Positions 1 through 6,092 of a DNA stretch of 11,242 nt are shown one piece after another (within the stretch, counting starts at the first letter, position 1; each line of letters opens with the position of its first letter). The notes under the pieces were generated by a model, which saw only the letters and a program-made list of their open reading frames with translations, was not told where the DNA came from and searched no databases. The stretch is taken from contig CAZYTO010000188.1 in NCBI GenBank assembly GCA_964650405.1, positions 1 through 11,242 on the forward strand. Direction: 5' to 3'. Position numbers and translations under genes: made by a program. Source of the DNA: CAZYTO01 sp964650405 (GTDB lineage: Bacteria; Acidobacteriota; Thermoanaerobaculia; Gp7-AA8).

Positions 1-44
1 ACGTGCGTCCGCAGGTTGGGTTCCCCTGCGAGGACGCGGAAGTG

Positions 45-398
45 TTACAGGCGGCAACAATGGCTGTGAGTCGGATCGGACGAATAGTACGGATGGGCGA
101 AGTGAGGTACGACCACCTCGATCCGCCCGCCCACCCGGACCACCCGGGCCATCTCATCGAGCAGCCGTCCGACGTCCGGGACGTGCTCCAGAAAATGGCT
201 GGACGTGACGAGGTCGGCCGAGGCATCGGGAAACGCGCCGAGGGCCTCGGCGGCATCGGCAACGAGATCGACGCCCTCGTAGTCGAAGGCATCGATTCCG
301 ATCGAGCCGGCGTATCGCTTTCGGGGACCGCATCCGAGCTCCAGGGTCACGGGGCTGCGCTCCGCCAGCATCGAAAGCACGAGGTGCTTGTCGATCAT
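45..398 (-). CDS. Class I SAM-dependent methyltransferase, C-terminally truncated (117 aa)
   Basis: The protein reads as the N-terminal half of a Rossmann-fold (class I) methyltransferase. It has a motif I glycine loop, LELGCGPRKR, at residues 19-28. The acidic end of beta-2 lies in GIDAFDYEGVDL, and the motif IV-like stretch ASADLVTSSHFLEHVPD spans about 59-75. VVRVGGRIEVVVPHFAHPYY follows, as in methyltransferases of polysaccharide clusters. Those relatives normally continue past the DPTH motif for many more residues. Here the frame changes to SHCCRL and stops, and none of the other frames in the remaining 44 bases restores a recognisable continuation. The ATG lies 8 nt after the stop of the upstream membrane-protein gene, so the two are probably co-transcribed. 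The substrate is unknown, but the neighbours suggest a sugar or polysaccharide. The truncation may be a real pseudogene, a frameshift, or an artefact near the sequence edge. Confidence 0.75.
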   Translation of the reverse strand: MIDKHLVLSMLAERSPVTLELGCGPRKRYAGSIGIDAFDYEGVDLVADAAEALGAFPDASADLVTSSHFLEHVPDVGRLLDEMARVVRVGGRIEVVVPHFAHPYYSSDPTHSHCCRL

Positions 399-406
399 CG
401 CTTCGA

Positions 407-1945
407 TCAGCTCACTGGATCCGGCGCGGTCATCCGGCGCGTCGAAGCCGCCTGCGTAACCGTGAGCAGGAGACAGAGGCCGACCAGAATCATCGAACGA
501 TGGCGGAAGAGCGTGCCGAAATTGCTGATCGTATACGTGAGGAGGACGTCGATGCCGCAGGTCATCAACGCCACGAGCCAGAAGGAGGGATCGCGCAGAG
601 CGCCGCCCATCACTCCCCGCACGACGTAAAAGACGACGAAGAACAGAAGGGCGTCGAACAGCAGCGTGTCGGCATCCACGACCGGCCATAATGCGCCGCC
701 GCCCCCGACGTGAATCAGGCCGAGCGCTTCGCTCACGAAGCGCGGGATCGTGACCGCGGCGGTGCCAGCAGCGATGCGGCGGATGGCCGACTTCGGGACG
801 CCGGAACGTGCGGCCGCCGGAGGACGCTTTGCCGTTTGCAGGGAATGCCTTGGCGTGGCGATCGCCGGCCGGATGCGCCCCGGCGACGCGGAAGGAAGGA
901 GGGGGGTCTGGCCGGATGATGCTGAGGCCGCCGGATCCTCCGTCACCGGGATGCTCTCCTCCGTCTGTCCTTCCTGGATCTGCGAATTGCCGCCCGCGGC
1001 GTCGAACTTCTCTCTCGAGCGTTCCACGACTCCGGCGATGTCGCGGGAGTCGCGCATCATCTCGGCAGGGTTGGCCGTGCTGAGCAGCCGGATCACCGGC
1101 TCCGGGAGATACGGTCCGCTGCCGACGGCCACGACCTGAGGCAACAACAGGAAGATGGCGACGTTCACCACTCCCGCCATCAGGCGCTGCCGGCTGGCAA
1201 GGACCGTGGTGAGCATGAACGGGAAGGACGCCACGCAAAGCAGGAACGCGAAATACCAGCGAACTCCGGCAATGGCATAGACGATAAGAACCATCAACGC
1301 CAACGCTGTGACCAGGCGGAGCGGCCGAACCGCCCCTCCTGTCCACGCCCTCCGCCACATGCCGCAGGCGGCGACGAACGCCGCGACGGCGGACACGAAA
1401 AAGGCGTCCTTCAGGGGCTGGGTCGACCAGAGCACCAGCGAGGGGGAAAAGCTGAGCGCCGCGAGGGCGATGAGCGTGGGGCGGCCCAGCTTCCCTTCCT
1501 TCTCCACGAGGCTGAGGATCGCCTCGCAGCCGGCGAGATAGGCAAAGAGATTGAGCAGCACCCCCACCGCCGCCACCGTTCCGAAGAGGAGGATGAAGAC
1601 GGCCAGGACCTGGATGAAGACCGGCGAAGGCAGGGAGCGATCCACGAGAAGCAAGGCGCGCCAACCGCTGCTGAGAAGGGACCGTCCGTAACCGAAGTAG
1701 GCGCCCGAATCGATGGCGAACTTCCAGAAGCCGTCACCGTCCTGCAGACTCCGCGCGAGAGGGAGATGCGCGTACGAGACCCAGAAGAGCACCTGTCCGC
1801 TCACCGCCCGGGCAAGCAGACCGCCGCCCACGATGAGAGCAACAGTCGCATCACGGTACGCCACGCGCCGCCACAACTTCCAGAGGAGTAGACCGGCGAT
1901 GGCGGCCAGCAGCGTTTGTGCGACTGCGGTCGCGTAAGAAAGCAT
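407..1945 (-). CDS. Polytopic membrane protein of the polysaccharide cluster, candidate Wzy-like polymerase/ligase
   Basis: This 512-residue protein has many hydrophobic segments, for example around residues 5-22, 33-50, 110-138, 155-172, 181-195, 211-228, 231-248, 258-275, 428-445 and 455-472, with a final one near 484-498. The soluble loop RSLQDGDGFWKFAIDSGAYF sits near residues 65-84, and SNFGTLFRHR lies just before the last span. I recall similar motifs in membrane proteins of exopolysaccharide clusters, but I cannot name the family. Residues about 315-390 form a long hydrophilic, Pro/Ser/Ala-rich, basic stretch without predicted structure, inserted between membrane spans. Its position between a Wzx-like flippase and a sugar-type methyltransferase suggests a role in chain polymerisation or modification. 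That role is inferred. The ATG at 1945 has no convincing Shine-Dalgarno sequence. An arabinofuranosyl/GT39-like glycosyltransferase is the main alternative. Confidence 0.7.
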   Translation of the reverse strand: MLSYATAVAQTLLAAIAGLLLWKLWRRVAYRDATVALIVGGGLLARAVSGQVLFWVSYAHLPLARSLQDGDGFWKFAIDSGAYFGYGRSLLSSGWRALLLVDRSLPSPVFIQVLAVFILLFGTVAAVGVLLNLFAYLAGCEAILSLVEKEGKLGRPTLIALAALSFSPSLVLWSTQPLKDAFFVSAVAAFVAACGMWRRAWTGGAVRPLRLVTALALMVLIVYAIAGVRWYFAFLLCVASFPFMLTTVLASRQRLMAGVVNVAIFLLLPQVVAVGSGPYLPEPVIRLLSTANPAEMMRDSRDIAGVVERSREKFDAAGGNSQIQEGQTEESIPVTEDPAASASSGQTPLLPSASPGRIRPAIATPRHSLQTAKRPPAAARSGVPKSAIRRIAAGTAAVTIPRFVSEALGLIHVGGGGALWPVVDADTLLFDALLFFVVFYVVRGVMGGALRDPSFWLVALMTCGIDVLLTYTISNFGTLFRHRSMILVGLCLLLTVTQAASTRRMTAPDPVS

Positions 1946-2014
1946 TCGAGAGAGGGTCGGAGTCTACGTGGGGTTGCAGACAGGGTCAAGATAACTGATG
2001 TGGCGTGGGTGACG
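1946..2014. other. Short gap between flippase and membrane-protein genes
   Basis: The 69 bases contain no open frame of note, no strong hairpin with a T-run and no clear promoter. The two flanking genes are on the same strand, so read-through from the flippase gene into the membrane-protein gene is the simplest expectation. Confidence 0.5.
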
Positions 2015-3310
2015 TCATCGCGGCAGCGAGGCGGCGGCCGGCGTTTCCACGGCCTTGTCCGTCAGTCCGGCGGGCTTCCTGCGCAGCAAACGAATCGCGG
2101 CCGTACCGAAAATGGAGAAGGACACGAGCTCGGCCAGGGCAATGCCCGAGGCGACTCCCCACAGCCCGAACCATTTCACGAACGTGTATTGGGCAGTGAG
2201 CGACACGGCCACGGTCACGAACGAAAGCTTCGCCGTGATGCGCTCGTGACCGAACGACTGCAGCAGGAGTCCGGAAAGAACCGTCCCCGTCGTCACGGCG
2301 GCGATCGAAGCAAAGGCGACGACGAACGGCATCGCCGACGGACCTACGTGCAGCACACGGGTGACGAGGCTCCAGCCCGCGACGAGCATGACGATCCCGG
2401 CGCCGACGGCGGCAATCGACATCGCCGCAGCGGCCAGGACCGCGGAACGGATTCTCCCGATCTCCCCCTTCGCCGCAGCCGTGGTGAACACCGGGTACTT
2501 GAGGAGGCTGATCGACACCGGAAGGAGAAGAAAGACATTCTGGAGCGCCGTGGCCACACCGAACAGTCCGATGTCCGCGTGGCGGAAGTGCTCCACGATG
2601 AAGACCGAAAAACGCGAGTAGACCGCGGCGAGGATGGCCTGGATGCTGAACGGCCAGAGAGCGAGAGCCATGGCCGGAAGATGCCTCGGCGCGGCGCGGA
2701 ACAGCCTCGGGCGGCCCCACAGGAGCAGCGCGGCTTCGACCGCCTTTCCGGCGGCAAAGGCGAGGATCAGCGCGTGGGGGCTCGCACCGCCGCGCAAGAC
2801 GAGGAGGGCGCCCAGGGCGAATACTCCCAGCCCGGCCGCTACCGCTCCGCCGATTCCGGCCACCTCGCCGGACACGATGCGATCACTGACACCGTTCACG
2901 CTGTAGATCGAAATGGGATAGAGCAACCCGAGCTCGATCGCGAAGCGGACCGACTCCGCGGGCAGTCGCCCGGTCACGCCCAGCAGCCAGGTGAGCAGCA
3001 GCCAGGCCGCGGCGATGCCGAGCCGCAGGGCGTTGGCGGTTGCCACTGCCGATCCACGCTCCTGCTGCAGGCGCTCCAGCGCCAGCTCACGCGGCAGCCA
3101 GCGCGTACAGCCCCAGTCCACCGCCATCAGGCCGATGGCGACGAAGGAGCTGGCCAGGGTGTACAGGCCGAGCTCCGTGAGACCCCATCGATGGCCGATA
3201 TACAGACCGAGAAGGATGGGCATTCCTCCGTTCAGCCCGCGGAACAGCACCAGCGGAACGACCTGGAAGAGTCGGCGGAAGCGGCCGGCCACAGCCGTGA
3301 GTTCGATCAC
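2015..3310 (-). CDS. Wzx-like polysaccharide flippase (MOP/oligosaccharide exporter family)
   Basis: This is a 431-residue integral membrane protein with roughly 12 hydrophobic segments spread evenly from residue 15 to 410. The length and layout match lipid-linked oligosaccharide flippases of the MOP superfamily. The N-terminus (RFRRLFQVVPLVLFRGLNG, then ELGLYTLASSFVAIGLMAVD) carries the usual first two spans and the short polar linker of these proteins. It probably moves undecaprenyl-linked repeat units across the inner membrane. The GTG start at 3310 overlaps the TGA of the upstream glycosyltransferase by 4 nt (GTGA), which points to coupled translation. The C-terminus ends in a basic tail. 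Family membership is well supported by topology and context. The exact substrate cannot be read from the sequence. Confidence 0.82.
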   Translation of the reverse strand: MIELTAVAGRFRRLFQVVPLVLFRGLNGGMPILLGLYIGHRWGLTELGLYTLASSFVAIGLMAVDWGCTRWLPRELALERLQQERGSAVATANALRLGIAAAWLLLTWLLGVTGRLPAESVRFAIELGLLYPISIYSVNGVSDRIVSGEVAGIGGAVAAGLGVFALGALLVLRGGASPHALILAFAAGKAVEAALLLWGRPRLFRAAPRHLPAMALALWPFSIQAILAAVYSRFSVFIVEHFRHADIGLFGVATALQNVFLLLPVSISLLKYPVFTTAAAKGEIGRIRSAVLAAAAMSIAAVGAGIVMLVAGWSLVTRVLHVGPSAMPFVVAFASIAAVTTGTVLSGLLLQSFGHERITAKLSFVTVAVSLTAQYTFVKWFGLWGVASGIALAELVSFSIFGTAAIRLLRRKPAGLTDKAVETPAAASLPR

Positions 3311-4464
3311 ACGGGCACCGCGGCCTGCCCTTTCGCGGCCGCATCGCGCAACACCGCTGCAAGGCGCGGGGACAGATCGCTGATCGCGTAACGCTCCAGC
3401 ATGTGCCGCCTGCCGGCGGCGCCCATACGCTCCCGCAGTTCCGGATCACGCAGCAGGCGCTCGAGCGCCGACTGCCACTCATCCGGGTTCCGCGCGGAGA
3501 AATGCGTCACACCGGCCTCGCCGAGATCGCGGACGATTCCCACCGGACTGGCCACGTACGGCACGCCGCAGGAGAGATACTGAAAGGCCTTCAGTCCCGA
3601 CTTCCCCTCGGCCCAGTTTTCTTCCGGCAGCGGGTAGAGACCGACGTCCAGGCTTCGGAAATCCTCCACTTCGCGCTCCAGGCGCCACGGCAGCAACTCG
3701 ACGTCGATACCGCGCAGCCTGAGCGAGGTCTGCCCCGATCCCACGACGCGCAGCCGAAAGGGAACGGACCGGGCCACGGTCTCGAGGAGCGGGAGAATCG
3801 ATTCCAGGTAGCTCCATGTGCCGTGTGTTCCGATCCAGCCCACGAGCGGCAGAATGCCGTCGCTATCGCCGCTCGACCGTTCCTTCGGAGTGAACACAGC
3901 CGTGTCGACCACGGTCGGGACGACGATCGCCGGCGCGCCCAGCGTGCGGGCATATGAAGCGATCGTTTCATTGCCGCAGACGACCGTGCGCGCATGCCGG
4001 ATGAGCCAGTTCGTCTTGCCGGCGGATTTCAACGCCGTCGCCAGGCGGCCGTACACCGGACTCTCCATGGCGATCCAGGTGGCGTCGTCGAGGTCGAGCA
4101 CGAGCGGGATTCGGGCCACGGTACCGGCGAGCCATTCGACCCAGGGCGGACCGAAGAGCATCGCCTCGCGCTGCACGAAGACGACGTCGGCCGCGAGAAT
4201 CCGCAGAAGTTGCGCGACCCTCCGCACGATCGCCAGGAGCAGCCGGCAGGCGGTGCGAACGAGTTTCTTCCGGTCGTAGAGTCCTTCGAAATCGGCGGCC
4301 GTGAGGAACGGGAGAAGGGTGACAACGATCCCCGCGTCTTCGAGTGAGGGAAGGTACTGAGCCACACGGAAACGGGTGGCCGCTGCCTCGACCGGAAACG
4401 TTGCCAAAGCAACGACTTGTACCGGTCGCGCGCTGCGGGCGCTCCGCTCCGACTCCTCGGTCAC
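3307..4464 (-). CDS. Glycosyltransferase, GT4 family (GT-B fold)
   Basis: The 385-residue protein looks like a retaining GT-B glycosyltransferase. The N-terminal domain contains RFRVAQYLPSLEDAGI (31-46), typical of donor/acceptor-side Rossmann domains, and ADVVFVQRE (92-100). LVLDLDDATW (121-130) follows. The C-terminal domain opens with VGWIGTHGTWSYLESILP (208-225), continues with RLRVVGSGQ (238-245), and carries the nucleotide-sugar site around EGKSGLKAFQYLSCGVPYVA (286-305), where the usual ExxxxxxE-type acidic/lysine pattern is recognisable. It presumably adds a sugar to a lipid-linked surface polysaccharide on the cytoplasmic side. It is the first gene of the leftward cluster and overlaps the flippase start by 4 nt. 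The GTG at 4464 is the most upstream sensible start. No strong ribosome binding site precedes it. Confidence 0.88.
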   Translation of the reverse strand: MTEESERSARSARPVQVVALATFPVEAAATRFRVAQYLPSLEDAGIVVTLLPFLTAADFEGLYDRKKLVRTACRLLLAIVRRVAQLLRILAADVVFVQREAMLFGPPWVEWLAGTVARIPLVLDLDDATWIAMESPVYGRLATALKSAGKTNWLIRHARTVVCGNETIASYARTLGAPAIVVPTVVDTAVFTPKERSSGDSDGILPLVGWIGTHGTWSYLESILPLLETVARSVPFRLRVVGSGQTSLRLRGIDVELLPWRLEREVEDFRSLDVGLYPLPEENWAEGKSGLKAFQYLSCGVPYVASPVGIVRDLGEAGVTHFSARNPDEWQSALERLLRDPELRERMGAAGRRHMLERYAISDLSPRLAAVLRDAAAKGQAAVPV

Positions 4465-4484
4465 GGGCGGGCTAACAGGCGCTG

Positions 4485-4513
4485 GTTAAAGCCGATTCCG
4501 GTACCAGAAACAA
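4485..4513 (-). promoter_or_regulatory. Candidate sigma70-type promoter for the polysaccharide cluster
   Basis: On the minus strand, TTGTTT (4513-4508) and TTTAAC (4490-4485) are separated by exactly 17 bp. They match the -35 consensus at 3 of 6 positions and the -10 at 4 of 6. Transcription would start near 4478, leaving a leader of about 14 nt before the GTG at 4464. That is consistent with the absence of a visible Shine-Dalgarno sequence. The matches are modest. Confidence 0.3.
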
Positions 4514-4535
4514 GTGGTTATCGCCGGACCGCCGC

Positions 4536-4559
4536 AAAAAAAGACACTTTTTGTGTCCT
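4536..4559 (-). terminator. AT-rich hairpin with T-run, terminator-like for leftward transcription
   Basis: Read on the minus strand, AGGACAC and GTGTCTT form a 7-bp stem (one G-U pair) around an AAAAA loop, followed by five further T residues. This is the form of a weak intrinsic terminator. It lies between divergent genes, so it would only stop leftward transcripts coming from within or beyond the beta-helix gene. The same symmetric GACAC-N5-GTGTC could instead be a protein-binding site. Confidence 0.3.
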
Positions 4560-4567
4560 ACATCACG
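4552..4567 (+). promoter_or_regulatory. Weak CRP/FNR-like box upstream of the beta-helix gene
   Basis: TGTGT-CCTACA-TCACG matches the CRP consensus halves TGTGA and TCACA at 8 of 10 positions with the correct 6-bp spacing. A -10-like CATAAT lies at 4578-4583, which would place this box near -30. That is not a standard activator position. It is listed because two much better boxes of the same form occur upstream of the protease operon. Chance is a real possibility. Confidence 0.2.
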
Positions 4568-4616
4568 GCCAGTAAGGCATAATCCCCCGAGATTTCCCGC
4601 ATCCTGCAACCAGTAC

Positions 4617-4625
4617 AAGGAGGAG
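4617..4625 (+). promoter_or_regulatory. Strong Shine-Dalgarno sequence of the beta-helix gene
   Basis: AAGGAGGAG lies 6 nt before the ATG at 4632. It is the best ribosome binding site in the window and fixes the start of this gene. High translation of the secreted product is likely. Confidence 0.85.
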
Positions 4626-4631
4626 TGAATC

Positions 4632-5570
4632 ATGGCCCGCAATCGGTCGCGCTCAATTATTCTCGCAATAGGTCTAACCGTAGCCGCGAGTGCCGCGCAC
4701 GCACAGGCAACTCGCACATGGGTGTCAGGGGTGGGAGATGACGTGAATCCGTGCAGCCGCACGGCTCCGTGCAAGACATGGGCAGGCGCCATCTCGAAGA
4801 CCGCCAGTGGCGGCATCATCGACGCGCTGGATCCGGGTGGGTTCGGAGCGTTGACGATCACCAAGCCGATCGTGCTCGAGGGCAACGGCACCTTGGCCAG
4901 CACCCTTTCGTCCGGTGTGAACGGCATCATCGTCAACATCACGTCGGGAACGGGCCGCAATGTCATCCTTCGCAACATTCTGATCGACGGCAGCGGCACG
5001 ACGCTGGGAACCAACGGCGTCCGCTTCATCGCCGGCGATTCGCTGCTGGTGGAGGACTGCTACATCAAGTCCTACTCCCAGGCGGGCATCGACTTTGAGA
5101 ACGACAGCGGCATCGGGCAGCTCATCGTCCGCCGTACGTCGATCGCCCAGACGGCCCAGGCCATCCTCGTGAAGCCGGCTGCCGGCGCGACGGCTGCTCG
5201 CGCCTCCATCCAGGATTCGCTGCTCACTACGAGTGCAGCGGGCCTGCGCGCTGAAGACAAGGCCAACGTCAACATCTACGAGAGCCGCGTTTCCGGCAAC
5301 TTCGGCGACGGCGTGGTGTCGTTCGCCGCCGGCGGCGTCGGCACGGTGGTCGTCGTGGCCAACTCGCAGATCTCGGGCAACACCGGCGCCGGCCTGAAAA
5401 CCATCGGCGCCAATGCCTTCCTCAAGGTGTCCGCCTCGAACATCACCGGCAACGCCACCGGCCTCGATCATTCGGGCGGCGGCACTCTGGAGACGTACCA
5501 GAACAACGTGTTCGTGCTCAACTCGACGCAGGGCACGTTCACCGGTAACGCCGTCCCGGGTCTGCAGTAA
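4632..5570 (+). CDS. Secreted right-handed parallel beta-helix protein
   Basis: The 312-residue protein begins with a classic Sec signal peptide: basic MARNRSRS, a hydrophobic core, and a probable cleavage after AHA near residue 24. The mature N-terminus has the motif SGVGDDVNPCSRTAPCKTWA (32-51), with a cysteine pair (C41, C47) that probably forms a disulfide. I know this motif from a common family of secreted beta-helix proteins. Residues about 75-300 are a succession of short strands with Asn/Gly turns (for example RNILIDGSGT, VEDCYIKS, VRRTSIAQT, YESRVSGNFG, VANSQISGN), typical of right-handed parallel beta-helix coils. No catalytic set of a polysaccharide lyase or hydrolase is evident, so carbohydrate binding or surface structure are guesses. 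It is transcribed divergently from the glycosyltransferase cluster and has its own terminator, so it is probably monocistronic. Confidence 0.85.
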   Translation: MARNRSRSIILAIGLTVAASAAHAQATRTWVSGVGDDVNPCSRTAPCKTWAGAISKTASGGIIDALDPGGFGALTITKPIVLEGNGTLASTLSSGVNGIIVNITSGTGRNVILRNILIDGSGTTLGTNGVRFIAGDSLLVEDCYIKSYSQAGIDFENDSGIGQLIVRRTSIAQTAQAILVKPAAGATAARASIQDSLLTTSAAGLRAEDKANVNIYESRVSGNFGDGVVSFAAGGVGTVVVVANSQISGNTGAGLKTIGANAFLKVSASNITGNATGLDHSGGGTLETYQNNVFVLNSTQGTFTGNAVPGLQ

Positions 5571-5588
5571 CTTCCCTCTCCAGGATCT

Positions 5589-5625
5589 CGACGAAGCCGC
5601 CCCTCGCGGGGCGGCTTTTTTGTCG
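5589..5625 (+). terminator. Strong intrinsic terminator after the beta-helix gene
   Basis: The perfect 8-bp GC stem GCCGCCCC (5596-5603) and GGGGCGGC (5608-5615) encloses the loop TCGC, and flanking AA/TT extends it to 10 bp. A T-run follows at 5616-5621. CGAC (5589-5592) and GTCG (5622-5625) could pair as an outer extension. It begins about 20 nt after the TAA of the beta-helix gene. On the minus strand the hairpin is followed by only TTCG, so it is at best a weak terminator for the converging operon. Confidence 0.9.
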
Positions 5626-5633
5626 GCTCACAA

Positions 5634-6092
5634 CTACTGGAAGTAGCCGGTCACGTCGAGGATCACGTGAACGCTGCCGGAGTTGTTGTAGACAGAAAGA
5701 TCGGTTGAAGCAGTGGAAAGGCCGACGATCGCTCCGTTGGCCAGCGCCACGTCGGTCTGGGCGAAGTTGATCGTCGAGACGTTGGGACGCGCGCCGCCGG
5801 AGGGCCACAGCGTAAGGAAGCTGGAGGTTGTGGCTCCCGTGATCGTGACGTTGAGGGAGACGGCCTTGGCCGAGGTGGGGACACCGCAGTTGCCGCGGAC
5901 GGCGAAATCACGCTGCGCGTTCGAGCCAAGGATCGGGCCTCCGTTCGTGCCGGCCGGATTACGGGTGTCGACGACGCGGCAGGGCGCCACAGCGAAGAAC
6001 TGATACGGTCCGCTCTGGGCTTGGACCGAGACGGCTCCAAGCGACGCGGCAATGGTGAAGAAAAGGAGCTTCGAAAGCATGCGTGTGTTCAT
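5634..6092 (-). CDS. Small secreted protein consisting of one copy of the protease C-terminal module
   Basis: The 152-residue protein has a Sec signal peptide (MNTRMLSKLLFFTIAASLGA..., cleavage after VQA near residue 25). It is followed by a single domain of about 120 residues beginning FFAVAPCRVVDTR and ending VHVILDVTGYFQ. The same module forms the C-terminus of the protease encoded just upstream. The two copies share CRV(V/L)DTR, the CGVP segment, a repeated NVT(I/V) strand, VSTIN, LANxA and the final ILDV/LIDV(T/S)GYF. Both keep two cysteines (C38 and C69 here), probably a disulfide. I know the module as a common C-terminal domain of large secreted proteins, where its role is not settled. 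Its ATG at 6092 overlaps the protease stop by 4 nt (ATGA), so translation is probably coupled. No enzyme motif is visible. Confidence 0.8.
   Translation of the reverse strand: MNTRMLSKLLFFTIAASLGAVSVQAQSGPYQFFAVAPCRVVDTRNPAGTNGGPILGSNAQRDFAVRGNCGVPTSAKAVSLNVTITGATTSSFLTLWPSGGARPNVSTINFAQTDVALANGAIVGLSTASTDLSVYNNSGSVHVILDVTGYFQ

Noticed and set aside
1916..3391. A 491-codon open frame on the plus strand opposite the flippase
   Set aside because: The translation is extremely charged and low-complexity (RGGDRSKGDDERHRRR type). The minus-strand frame gives a coherent 12-span membrane protein with coupled overlap to its neighbour.
4472..5029. A 185-codon minus-strand frame opposite the start of the beta-helix gene
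   Set aside because: It lacks a ribosome binding site and any motif. The plus-strand gene has a perfect Shine-Dalgarno sequence and a signal peptide.
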